From Cryptomeria japonica (taxonomy: Eukaryota > Streptophyta > Pinopsida > Cupressales > Cupressaceae), in the NCBI RefSeq assembly GCF_030272615.1, contig NC_081413.1, forward strand, positions 561,350,445 to 561,414,444: DNA of 64,000 nucleotides. Direction: 5' to 3'. The notes below the pieces were generated by a model, which worked only from the letters and a program-made list of their open reading frames with translations, did no database searches and had not been told where the DNA came from. This document shows positions 45,321 to 56,342 of this stretch, in pieces. Numbering within the stretch: position 1 is the stretch's first letter; each line of letters begins with the position of its first letter. A program made the position numbers and the translations under genes.

Positions 45321-46814
45321 ATTTATTTGTTTTCTACAATTTTGAAACTTTGTTTTGAGTTTTTAGTGATGATAGATGATTTCCTGAAGTAACAAATGAA
45401 AACATGGCATCAAAGAAGTAACCATTTTTGCTTAAACTAAATAGTAAGTGTATGTTCTGTGAGGATGTGTTCAAATCCCCAATGTTTCAATAGGTTTGGA
45501 TACAAGGAATACACTTCAAAAAGACTCTTTATTCAAGGGTCATAAGTAATACCATAGCCCACTAGTCTCGATACTCCATCAACTCAAACAATTGTGTCAC
45601 CCCCTAGAGGGTGCCCATTTTTTTGCGTTTTGCCAGAAATTAACCCAAAGTGAATTGATTCACAATTGAGTAGTTATCTTGGGAGATATATGGTGAGTGA
45701 TCTTGGGGGTGAATTCTTCCCCACCCTTGCACTATGATATTACAAATGTCTGGTTACTGACTCGGCTCAAAGTTTCTAATGCTAAGGTTCGTAATCAAGC
45801 TTCCTATTTAGTCATCAGTGATAAACTCCCTTAGGAGGCTTCCCAAGCTTTAGAACAAAGGCTTTATGTATCTCAAGGATATTGGGGGAAGGCTAATTGA
45901 TACGCGCAACCATTGAAAAGGACTTTCATCACTTTCCACATTTGATTATAGTGGGTTGGAACACTTGGCATCAAAGTCATTTCCCACTTAGGTCGTTCCC
46001 TTCACATTGGCCAAAAATGGCTGTAAGAGTTTTTCAACCCCTCGGGAAGGTAGGCCTGCTAAAGGATTTAAATGTTGTATAACTGAAAGCGTAAGAGTAG
46101 TCTGGCTTTTTGATCACCTAGTTAAGGGGAGAGCATATACCTTCTACTTTCAAGACAAGGAAAACAAGGTTCTTTTTACCTTTCAAGTCAATGATTTTCT
46201 AAGATCTATATGGAGATGTTGCTCCATGAAAACATGATGTTTCTTTTATTTCCCTCACAGCAATGATTTTCTAATCTAGGAAAAGAACCAGGTCAACAAA
46301 GCAAACTTCGATGTTTGGTCAACAAAAGAAATAGATCCAAAGGGGAAGGCCTTCCCTCTTTGATTGTGAACAAAAATTTAAAGTGTGGTTCTTTTTCTTT
46401 GCAAAATGTGAAATTGATCCTTTTATGCACCAAAGGATGGTGAGATTCTTTTTAGCCCTTTGCTTGCAAAAATAAAAGATTGTTTTTTTTCTTTTAGAAC
46501 CCAAATTAAGAAAAAAATCTCCTAGAAAAGCAAGAAAAAAATGTTGTTGTGGTTCATTTTACAGCCCAAAGTAAGGTGAGTTCAATTTTATCCAACAATA
46601 ATTAAAAAAACACTCTAAATTTTAACTAACTTATCTAAGTTAGTAAAAATTTAAAACTACTTGCAATTCTTCTAATAAAACTAAGCTCCACCTGCAGGAG
46701 ATTGTCAGAATCCTGTAAAATAGCAATCAAACCATTAGAAAAATATGGGATTTGGTGGACTTATACAAGTCTAGACTTAAGTTTGGTTACAATTTTATTT
46801 ATTTTTTTCCTCTG

Positions 46815-47090
46815 TGATGCACTACAGAACAAACAGTACGTGCTACAGGATGACTGTGATGTGCTATCGGACAGACCCGATGCACGACTCTGTTTTCTAG
46901 ATGTGTTGCTATGTTTTCCGGATGTGTTGCTCTATTTTTCTTTCGTGCCGAGATCTATAGGAAAAGATTAGTAAAAATGATGTGCTAAGCTAAGGACTTC
47001 ATGCGCTAGAGTATAAAGCCCATGTGCTAAATAGTGTACGGGAAGTGCTAAGGGATGTTCCCCACATGTTGATTCTTGTTTCCCGCGTAC
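46815..47090 (-). repeat. TAGCRCAT word array in the Tat-C leader, primer-site-proximal
   Basis: About seven copies on the minus strand (TAGTGCAT, TAGCACGT, TAGCACAT, TAGCGCAT, TAGCACTT), ending some 40 bases from the primer site. Confidence 0.75.
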
Positions 47091-47130
47091 CTACAAAAGT
47101 GCTTATTTTTGAAAACCGAATTGATTAATG

Positions 47131-47155
47131 GGGTTGAGCCCCATGGTGGGCGCTA
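47131..47155 (-). other. Primer binding site of Tat-C (tRNA-Lys type, extended match)
   Basis: The plus strand reads GGGTTGAGCCCCATGGTGG and then GCGCTA, which from memory follows the last 25 bases of plant tRNA-Lys(CUU) with CCA, apart from one missing base and two transitions. Four spacer bases precede the LTR. Confidence 0.75.
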
Positions 47156-47159
47156 GAAT

Positions 47160-48576
47160 TGTATGTGGGAAAAGTGGATCAATGAAACTCAAAACGTGAA
47201 AAGTGGATCTAAAAGAGGCTTTCTCACACACCCACATGACTTCTTGGTGCAAGTTATGGAGTCATGAAGGATGACTAAACTTCCCAAGGTTGGTTCCATA
47301 GTTCTCTATCTCACAAGGTCCCTCAAACCAATGTCTTTTCTCTCCGATCACTAAGAAAAGTGGTTTAGGGATGACAAATGAAAGAACGAGGGATGCTTTT
47401 GATTGATTTAGTATGAATGCATTCCTATCTATGCCTAATTCTACAAGATGCAATAAACTAGATTATAAGATGGCAAGATTAGCATAAATACTATCCTAAC
47501 ATGATATACTAGTCTAACATGTATTTCTTATGATAATGGAAATGCTTCTTAAAATGCTTATTAAGATGATTCCTATTCAAAGAGAGGTTAAATGCTAGAT
47601 TAAAATGACTATAGCTTAGATGCATGAAACTTGAATCTCTGGATCCTTAAAGTGGAGGAAGGAGAGCTCTATTTATAGCAAAAATAGGGCAATGGATGGT
47701 CAAGATTAAAAGAGTTAATTAAGGGTCAGGATTGAAAGTTATTAATCCATGTTTACAATTCTCACCAATGAAATGGTGGCAATTGTCAACATAAGGTTGG
47801 TTTAGAGGAGAGGTAGGAAGCATTAAATGCTTGAGAGGACCTCACGGTTACCCTAAAAAAGTAAGTGTTAAGGTTAGGTCAAGGTTATCCATTGGATAAA
47901 TATTTTACCCAAAGGATAAACTCTTGTGCAAAGGTTAAAGGGATAACTATGGTCAAAGCAAAGATGCTTGATGAGACCCTTGGGTTAGATGGAGGTTAAG
48001 GAAAAAGTCTCTAATCATTCCACTAAGGGTTAGTTAACCATTAATGGTTTGAAGACTTTGGGGACAAATTTGTAAGAGTCCTTCCAAATTTGGGGGCACT
48101 ATCTTGTTGAATGGATAAAGGCTTTAATGTATTTGGAAGACTTTCCTCCAAATTTGAGAAGTGACCTCCTCAAATTTAGGGAAAAGGGATAATGAGTGGT
48201 TTTGGGTTAATTGATTAGGTTTAGAAGAATCTAGAAGAATTTAGGAAGGGGATTTAGGATGCAAGTGGGAGATGTAGGAAAATGCAAGTGAATGAAGAAT
48301 AATAGGATTTAATAAATTATTTTATTTTAATTTGGTTGCAACTTGGTAATTTAGATAAATTAGATTTATTCAATTTGGGGGGAAACTATTTAATTAAATG
48401 TAAATTTAATTAAATGGGCTAGAAGGGGGATTTTAATTAAATCTAAATTTAATTAAATGGCTTATATAGAAGAAGGGTATATTAATTAAATCTTAATTTA
48501 ATTAATTAGAAGAATTTAAGAGTAATTAAATGAATAAAATTCACTTAATTAATTATGCAACTTTTAGGTGTCTACA
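47160..48576 (-). mobile_element. Tat-C 5' LTR
   Basis: 1417 bases, TGTATGTGGG to GTGTCTACA. It contains the TATA box at 47669-47677 (minus) and palindrome at 47885-47899. It carries an extra AATTAAATGTAAATTT-type unit relative to the other LTR, near 48390-48420. Confidence 0.93.
47669..47677 (-). promoter_or_regulatory. TATA box in Tat-C 5' LTR
   Basis: TATAAATAG on the minus strand, in the LTR that would transcribe the genomic RNA. Confidence 0.65.
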
Positions 48577-48581
48577 AGATG
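48577..48581. repeat. Target site duplication of Tat-C, right copy
   Basis: AGATG directly follows the LTR CA and is identical to 30243-30247. Confidence 0.9.
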
Positions 48582-49650
48582 TACTAAATCAAATTCCCAC
48601 TCATGGGAGTTTGTTTCTAAATCATTCTCTAGCATCTAATTATTGGACCAGGTTGGGATGTTTTGTGAGTTGAAGAGTGTATTTGTCATGGGTTTATGCA
48701 CTTCTGGAGGCAGTATTGTTGGTACCATTGGCACTGTTGATGGTGTTATCAGTTCAATTGGTGTAGTTGGTGCTGTGGGTATTGCTGATACTGTTTATGG
48801 TGTTATCAGTTCGATAGGTAAAATTATTGGTGTTGTAGGTAGGATTATTGGTGTTGCAGGTAGGATTATCAATATTTTAGGTGTAGTCGGTGCTACTAAT
48901 GCTACTGATGGGATTATCATTTTTGTTGGTGCAGTTGGTGTTGTGGGTGCCACAGATATAATCAAGGATGGCCTCTTTAGATTAATTGGCTGATATTAGA
49001 GGTTTGTTGGGTTTCCATTTGAAACTAAGATTAGGAAGAGATTCCTTTTGAAAACCAACTCTAGTTTTATCTTTGGATTTTAACTCTGGTTGTAAGGGCT
49101 CATGTCATCCTTGCTTGCAAGGTCCCAAAGCACTGTGGCCATCATAGCCCATTCTTTGCATGATAGTAAGGCCTTTTCCATATTTGTATGTGGATTGTAG
49201 ATGTTGGGATTTCTTTGGCAATGGGGTCTTTTTAGATCCATTCTGCTATGTCTTCATCCATGGTTTCTTTCTCTTGACTTTTACTAGGAATGAATTGTGC
49301 CAAAGTGCATGCTTTCTTGGCTAGTGTTGGTTGAAGAAACTTTTGAGGTTTGCCATGAGTTCTAGGGGAGGTGAGTAATTTCCCAACACAAAAGAGTTGG
49401 CTAAGATTATATTCCCTAGGACCTTCCTTAGCCATTTTTAATTTCAACTTCTCTTGCTTTGGTATCGGGATGATTGAGTTGAAAAGTGAGGTTGGATTAA
49501 CATATGATATGGAAGGGATAGCTTCTCTGTTGTTAGGTATGGTGATCTCTGGCTGATGGTTAATATTGTTGCAATACACAAAGGGATTTACATCACCAAG
49601 GATTGTGATCTCTACACCATTATGAGGAAACTTGATACATCGATGATAAG
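48582..49650 (-). pseudogene. Tat-B protease-RT linker, continued, with Pro/Thr-rich repeats
   Basis: This resumes the polyprotein cut at 30247. On the minus strand 48643-48993 reads as repeated PTTP, IILP and APTTP units: degenerate tandem repeats of about 12-24 bases. The plus-strand frame there (Gly/Val/Ile-rich, 116 residues) is a shadow. At 49232-49579 the frame has GPREYNLSQLFCVGKLLTSP; no known domain. Confidence 0.6.
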
Positions 49651-49935
49651 TAGATGGAATGGCTTACATGGCATGTATCCAAGGTCTTCCTAACAAGAGA
49701 TTATAGGGCAGAGGAAGATCTAGAACTTGGCAAACTATATGCTTCACCACAAGCCTGACCCTGATAGGTAATACAACAACTCTTCTGGAAGAACACTCTG
49801 CATCATCATAATCTTTAATGGTTATCCTTTTGTTGGGATCCACTGATTCTACTGCATACACTAAAACTGTGACCAACTACAAGGTACATATATTCAAGCT
49901 AACTCCATTATCAATCAAGACTCACTTGATTCTAT
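49651..49935 (-). pseudogene. Tat-B aspartic protease
   Basis: The minus strand gives LIDNGVSLNICTL near 49900 (catalytic Asp kept, DNG in place of DSG), then [46 protein letters not shown] (49664-49876). This is the typical gypsy protease order. A stop separates the active-site segment from the rest. Confidence 0.8.
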
Positions 49936-52900
49936 ATTGGTTTACAAATCCTTTGATGTGAAGGGATGCATTATGTGGTTGTTGGAATGAAGCATTGTTA
50001 CTTTCAAAAAAAGTGAGGCATGGTGATGACCTGAGACAGCCAACCAGGGCTTGAAATTGATCTGTGTTAAGGTTGGCAGGGACTGACACTTCTTGGAGAG
50101 CTTGGTCCAAGATTGTTTTGTTTGATGGCACAAAAGCTCTAATATGGATATGAGTGCAAGTGTTTTATCTAACTGTTCCACAAGGTTATACTACTTAGGG
50201 AGGGGTGTCATTCCTTATGGAGCTTCTTTAATTGTGATCTTGATATGAAGCGTAACAGCATTTCATGTAGGATTTGGATCTTTGATGGTAAGAGTTGCAA
50301 CTTGTTCATCAATGTCATAGAGGTGATTTACAGTATAATTATATGCAGCTTGTGTATAATTTGTAGTATTTGTGTTTCACTCAGAGGTGGAAGGACCCCT
50401 TTGATCATGTGATGGAAGTGGATTCTTCAACATTAGATGATCGTCATTGGCTATTTTAGGGTCATGTCCTTCTATTTCAATTTCTCCTCTATCAATAAGA
50501 TCTTGAACAAGATCTTTCAGTCGATGGCAATTGCTCATCTTATGCCCTTTTCCCTAGTGAAATTCACAATGTTCATTATTGCACCACCATGGAGGTTTGA
50601 CTTGAGGCTCATAGTTATAGGTTTTCGATAAGGTCACAAGATTGGAAGAGAACAATTGATGCAATATTGTTTTGATGGGTTCCACTAAGAGTGTGTATGT
50701 GCATTTTGGTTTGAAATTTTGTTTCCTTTCCTTGGGTTCTTGTTTCCGTGTGTTGCGACCTTGATTTTGTGGTTTATTGATGGTGTTGTTGTTAGGAGAG
50801 GGATTTTGTCTTACAAATATGACCACAGGTTGTGCAATTTTTACTGTTCGAGCATCCACTATCCCATTATTGACAATGTTCTTGTTCTAGTTCTTGTTCC
50901 AGAAATCTAGTTTATCACTATTATAATGTGGACGAGGGCCATCTTTGGGTTCATTATAGATTTTGATAATTCCCTTTTTGATGAGGGCTCATTCACATTT
51001 TAGTCCTTGAGTGATCATATCTTCAAAGGATTCTATACCCTTCATGTCTAAATGGAATTCCATCTCATCATTCAAGTTGGAAAAGAATATTTCCACTAGT
51101 TATTGCTTAGGTAAATGAAGAGAACGTCTACTAGATAGTTGTCTCCACCGTTGCAAGAAAGTCAAGAACAACTCCCCTAGTTTTTGTTTGGTGTTGCATA
51201 AATCTGCCATGGTAACATCTCATTCTATGTTGTGTGAGTAATGAGTGATGAATTTTTGAACTAGTTCCTCAAATGTTCTAATGCCACCTGGTAATCAGGA
51301 AAACCATTGCATGGTTGTGCCTCCCAAACTTTGAGGAAAAAGATGCATTAGATAGGTTTCCTCATAGGCCACCTCTAAACAAGCTGAGAGAAATTCTTGT
51401 ACATGGTCTCTAGGGTCTCATTTTCCCCTATACTTTTCAAACTTGGGTGTTTCAAACCCTCATAGAAAAGGTGGCATATATTCCTATCAAAAGGATAGGG
51501 ACAAATATAGTTAAGTAAAAACCGGGTAGTCTTCACACTACTATTGAGTTATTGAGCGAGATTTTCTACTTGTCTCAACATGTCTATTTCTGAAGGAGTG
51601 GGAGGTGGGGGATTTCCTTGATGATTAAGGTCATAACGGAAGTAATCTCTCCCTCTTCCACCATCATTATAGCTATGTTGCTTAGATGTCTATCATATCT
51701 ATGCGGTATCAAAGTTAGAGGGTAGTTTAGCACCCTCTTGAGTAAGTCTCACAAAATGAGCATATGCATTATTTCTAAAGATTTCATCAAAGAGACGATT
51801 GAATTTGGGATTATGTTGTGCTCTTTCTATATCTTCAGGCATTGGAGTGCTAGGATCTTCATCATTATTGCCTCCTCCAATTTCCTCTTAAAAATCGTTG
51901 AGGTTTTCTTCCTCCTCACCTTCGATCGCTGGTTGTCAATTTTTCATTGATCTTCTTTGAGCCATATTGTTGAAAGTTTGAGGTTTGGTGAAGGTGATTT
52001 ATGAGTTGGTGATGAAATGTTTGATGGAAAATAAGTGTTTGCGAAATGTTTGTTGGAAGATGGATCTCTAATATTGAAGGTTGGATGTTTTAACCAAGTT
52101 CCTTGTGAATTGCTCATGTTTTCAACAATTTTGATGTGATAAGGTATAGCAAGGTTTGAGATGTGTTACAAACCAAGCTACCTAGCAATGAGAGGATGCA
52201 CTCATAAACTAGTTTTAACCTGTGTAGAAATGCCTCTTAGGATGATTGATCCTAGATGTAGAGACACTCTAAGAAGTGATTTATTGTTTTGATTTAGCAA
52301 TATTTAAAAGAAATTAGGATAAGACCCTTTTGTGTTTTGAGAGTTTGAATGATTTTGTGATGTGTGAAGGTGAAAGTGAGTAGAATATGGACCTCAATAA
52401 AAAATTTATGTCACAAAGGGGGTTTCTACTTCTTCCTTTTTCTTAGGGGTTTGTGGTTCCCCTCGAGCTATGTTGTATGTGATATAGATTTGAGGAAAGA
52501 AAGCAGGATTGATCTCGCCCCTATTGTTTTTGTGATAATACAAGGCTCTATACTGAGTAAAAGCTCTATTTTTCAAAGGCTCCTTGTCAAATTCATTAGA
52601 TTTACCTTGAAGATACAAGTGCATATGACACAAGAAGATTATGTGTGAGAAATTTTTTTCTATTGATATATAAAAAATTCCTTCTTTTGATGAGAGATTT
52701 TGAACTCAATCGTGTCTTTTTCAATGTGGTCTTTTGATGAAGACTCCTTTTTCTCAAGATGTGAGTCATGGTCATACAAACTGATATTTTGTTTCACTTG
52801 TTGATGTTTGTGTTGTTTTACCAATTTTTTAGGTGAATTTGTTGGATGAATACTTGGTTTAAAATTGTTTTGAATTTCTTTAGCAAGAAAACACAGCAAG

Positions 52901-52974
52901 CACACAAGCACAATAGCCTTTCCCCTTTTCAACAAAAGGTAAAAATAGGTGTGGGTCAAGATCAACCCAATCAT
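49936..52974 (-). pseudogene. Tat-B Gag and Gag-protease connector
   Basis: The N-terminal portion has LYLQGKSNEFDKEPLKNRAF (52406-52633), matching Tat-C; the frame at 52660-52974 lies just upstream. The Gag core near 51060-51380 reads YLMHLFPQSLGGTTMQWFS, IRTFEELVQKFITHYSHNI and LTFLQRWRQLSSRRSLHLP. Near 50560-50600 is CNNEHCEFH-stop-GKGHKMSNC, a zinc knuckle of the CxxxxC...H...C sort found in this lineage, followed by RLKDLVQDLIDRGEIEI. The connector contains CLTFFESNNASF (49922-50131). Several stops break the frame. Confidence 0.83.
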
Positions 52975-54080
52975 GAACTTTATTGACCCTTTTTACAAAT
53001 GTATTTTAATGTTACCAAAGCCTAAAGTTGGTCCAAATGGTTACTGGTCTAACACAAGATGAAGACAAGTCAAGCACTTTTTATCCCTAAGGTCAATTGG
53101 CCAGTTGCAATATTTTCAGCCCATATCTTGATATTTCTTCGACTTTGGTACTACATACCTTATGAATCCTGTTGTGGTAGGTAAGGATGTGGTATACTAA
53201 GTCTTGCGTGAGCATAACATATAGATGATCCCTATGATGGGGGAGTCACCACTTTTATCAAGCTACAAGAAGCCTTTCAAAAAGCCTTGTTTCTACTCAA
53301 GGAAATATGTATGGTGAGTATCTTGTGAGCAAAACCATCTATGCTCTTGCATTGAACTTTTCACAGATATCCTCAATCAATAGAACTAGTTGGCTTCCAT
53401 GATAAAAGGTGTCTAGTAATGTTTGATGTCTTTGGACGTAAGTTCATTCTGCAGTGACTCACTTAAGAGCCTTGTAACTTGTGGTGGGGCCCATATGTCC
53501 TTTCAACAAGTTACACTGTAGGAACAACTACACTGAAGGCTATAGCTTTCACTCTCATGTGATTTTTATAGCGCTTGAAGGATTTACCATGCAAGGTCAT
53601 TCCCAAGACTGATGTGTCTCTTGGCAAGCCTCTCTTGAAAATATGGAACTTTGAGCATTACTAACACTTTTCTCTTGTTCCTAGGACCACGAGAGCTGAG
53701 GGAGAGGATAGTGTGTGTTAGAAGTGGGACCAATCTATAGATTTTTGCACAAGTGTGCCAAACACTGAAAAAAATTGTTCTTTTTAGCTAGTTTATTGCA
53801 ATGTGATCTATGTGCTATTTGGATATTTTGCTCCAACAACCATGGTGTTCTTTTTAACTTTCACAAGGTAATTTGTAAATCCCAGTCAACAAAATTCAAA
53901 GCACATTTTCTCAAAGTAAAAGCGAGTTTGTAACAAAATGGACAAGTTGTTTTGTTCTTTTTAACTTGAAAAATAAGAAAGGTTGATTGTGAAGTTTTAA
54001 CCTTGTAAGAAATGAAATTTGTTTTGTTTGTTTTAAGTACCAAAATGAAAAATTTGTTCCTAACTTGGAAAATAAAGAAC
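52975..54080 (-). other. Tat-B leader, gag-proximal part
   Basis: Noncoding. Near 53860-54070 it shows GTTCTTTTTAACTT-like repeats that resume after the LINE at 62400-62520, so the LINE split this region. Confidence 0.55.
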
Positions 54081-54675
54081 TTTATTTTATTTTTTTTAAT
54101 AAAAGTGGACATGCCACTAAACTATTTTTTATATATTGAAAATATACTTTTTTACAATGAGCTCAAAGGGCATACCAGTAGGAAAGAACCTACAAGAAAA
54201 CCAGTGGTTATAGTCCTTAAAAAGAAAAATTGACCAACTATCCCCCATACAAAAGCCATCTAAATCCACCTTTTACATATATTTTCAAATATACAAAACC
54301 CCCACCCTAAATCCTACAAAATATTGAGAATATACACTCAGCCCCTCTAAGGGATGATACAATAATATGCAACATATGAGTTCTTTCAATGCCATATATA
54401 TATACAGATCAAACCAAAATGCACAGGAAACTCCAAGTGCCATACTCCCCACACCATCTTTCATCCTGGCAAAAAATAATATCAAATAGAAACTATTGAA
54501 GACAACATAATTAGATCATAATTCAATACCAAGAACTCGAGCTTTCCTCCGGGGGACTGCTTGAAAAATTAGGAGGAACCTGTAGTGGAGCTACAGGGAG
54601 AGGAGGAACCTATGAAACAAAACAAAAATTTAACACATCAAGAGCCCTGTACACAATCTGAGGAGAAACAAAATC

Positions 54676-55550
54676 TCACAATTTCTCCAAACCTTTCAAA
54701 GCATTATCTATGCTATCACATATTAATCCCATTCTAACCTCAAATAATAGCTCTCCACACCACCCATTATCCAATAGATCACAACAAGGAAGAAAACCAG
54801 CATGAGGGAAAGAACCCACATCAAACATGTAATCATCCAAAGCTGACTCAATATTATCCAAAATGTGAAATGGAGGAGCTAGAAATGTAGTTGCCAACAG
54901 TCGAACCAGTGTTTTATCTAATAAAATATCAAAGCATATAGTGAAAAATGAGACACAAACTTCAAAAGAAGAGATATAAACATGAGAGAGAAACCAACTA
55001 TTACCCACCACCCTACGAATTTCATACTCCATTTCTTCAGGATGCAAAATAAAAACTCTACTAAGTTTCTCAGAATTTAATTATCCATGACATCTGCCAT
55101 ACCAGTGTAGAAGAAAAAACTAAAGAGACACACCACATAATTCTAAAATCGATGACATTATACTCCGAAAGACATCATAGAAAAGAATAAATAGCCATTT
55201 CAGAATAATCATACAAAAAAAACCCCTTATCTACACCATAATTCACCAGCTCATGCCAACATATCCAACTTAAAACTAAGGCACCCTGATTCATAATGAA
55301 AAGATACAATGGTAGTTGATCTAAATATAATTAATGCCAAAGATCACCTATATGCCAACAATCACATCAAAGCTTCTAAAAAATACACATAAATAGAACC
55401 AACCAAATGGCAAGCCACTATAAGCCCAAATTCAAAAGACAGATCTTGGTATGAAGTGAAATGAAAGCTCTCAACACTCCTAACAAAACAAAATTGAAAT
55501 GTGTGAGGCAGAGATGAAAAGACAAACATCAAATAAACCCCACACACACT
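54676..55550 (-). pseudogene. Unrecognised coding-like region at the LINE 3' end
   Basis: I do not recognise this protein. Open segments at 55362-55547 (HFTSYQDLSFEFGLIVACHL), about 55085-55350 (LYLFIMNQGALVLSWICWHE, one stop) and 54676-55076 (LHPEEMEYEIRRVVGNSWFL, ending NALKGLEKL) succeed each other with small frame changes, giving roughly 280 residues. The composition is hydrophobic with Trp and Cys, unlike random AT-rich frames. It lies between RNase H and the poly-T tract. It may be an extra C-terminal LINE domain or a captured host 3' sequence. Confidence 0.45.
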
Positions 55551-55770
55551 GCCCTCCCTTAATCATTATCATTAACCATCCTTGTTGGTTACATCATAAG
55601 GTAATCGTATTCATTTCCAATGCATACTTACCACTTAACCATAATGCTAATCAAAGATGATATGACAAGTATCAAATAGAAACCGCACACACACCGCCAC
55701 CCCTAAACATTACTACTATCCATCCTTACCAATTATGTCAGAAGATAACCATTACATTTACCATGTAAGA
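55521..55770. repeat. Direct duplication of about 143 bp within the LINE
   Basis: GACAAACATCAAATA with CCACACACAC (55521 on) and GACAAGTATCAAATA with CGCACACACAC (55664 on) start two diverged copies. Both continue with CCATCCTT and AAGGTAA or AAGATAA words. Confidence 0.65.
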
Positions 55771-55866
55771 TTACCTCCTTTACTTCAAATATTCCAAAAC
55801 TGAGGAAGTGATCTCTTCCACACTTACCTCCCGCATATTACCATCATTGTCAATGGCTAAGTTAGC

Positions 55867-56328
55867 CTAGAAATCTGCAATCCTATTCACTTCTCTATAA
55901 CTGTGGGAAATCAATAAGGAATCAAAAAATTCTAATTTTTGCAAAATATGATCAAGTATATATTGTAATTGCCAACAATTTGACTTCTTTTTCAAGACAC
56001 TTTCAATAATAACCATAGAGTCACCTTCAATGATCAAGTCCTTAATTCCCAAAGATATAGCCATATGCAAACCAAAAGACAAAGCATAGAATTTTGCACA
56101 ATTGTTAGTCTTGAAACCAATCGCATGACAACGAGCCTAAATAAATCTTACCTTATGATCATAAATTACCATACCTATCCCTACCAGGCCAAGGTTCCCA
56201 TGAGAAGCACCATCAAAATTCAATTGAAAGTGCCCTTGCGGAGGAGGTTTCCAGCAAGCAAAATTTCTCTTACTTATAGCATTAGTCTTATTCAAAATAT
56301 ATTCATGAGTAAGTAAAATTGATAACAT
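55867..56328 (-). pseudogene. LINE RNase H domain
   Basis: This is an RNase H of the kind carried at the C-terminus of many plant LINE ORF2 proteins. FQLNFDGASHGNLGLVGIG holds the first catalytic Asp (56137-56328). NNCAKFYAL shows Lys where the catalytic Glu is expected. EGDSMVIIESVL holds the next Asp, and VNRIADF closes the domain (55867-56082). One stop lies between the two segments. Confidence 0.8.
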
Positions 56329-56342
56329 CCTCCAAACTCGAG

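Larger units (their letters stand above)
44465..47130 (-). other. Tat-C gag-pol leader (untranslated)
   Basis: This is 2.7 kb of noncoding sequence between primer site and gag. It holds two word arrays (next entries) and A/T-rich stretches. I see no conserved frame. Confidence 0.65.
30248..48576 (-). mobile_element. Tat-C: complete 18.3-kb Ty3/gypsy Tat-lineage element
   Basis: Both LTRs (30248-31652 and 47160-48576) end in TG...CA and are flanked by a perfect AGATG target duplication. A polypurine tract (31653-31666) and a tRNA-Lys-type primer site (47131-47155) show minus orientation. Gag, protease, RT, RNase H, second RNase H and integrase occupy 36700-44464 on the minus strand; a PMD gene occupies 32005-35205 on the plus strand. 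The 2.7-kb leader and 1-kb spacers are noncoding. LTRs differ by scattered substitutions and an approximately 12-base length difference. Frameshifts and stops in pol and gag make it non-autonomous today. Confidence 0.95.

Noticed and set aside
45897-46971. Short plus-strand frames in the Tat-C leader
   Set aside because: No conserved motif, no counterpart in Tat-B, AT-rich noncoding context.
44940-47090. Subterminal repeats of a CACTA-type DNA transposon
   Set aside because: GCACTA-like words fit superficially, but no CACTA termini or transposase are seen, and the arrays lie inside the leader of an LTR element with mapped ends.
48643-48993. Gly/Val/Ile-rich 116-residue plus-strand frame
   Set aside because: Shadow of the Pro/Thr-rich minus-strand linker repeats of Tat-B.
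54012-54233. Lys/Phe-rich frame near the LINE tail
   Set aside because: It crosses the presumed Tat-B/LINE boundary and reflects T-rich sequence.
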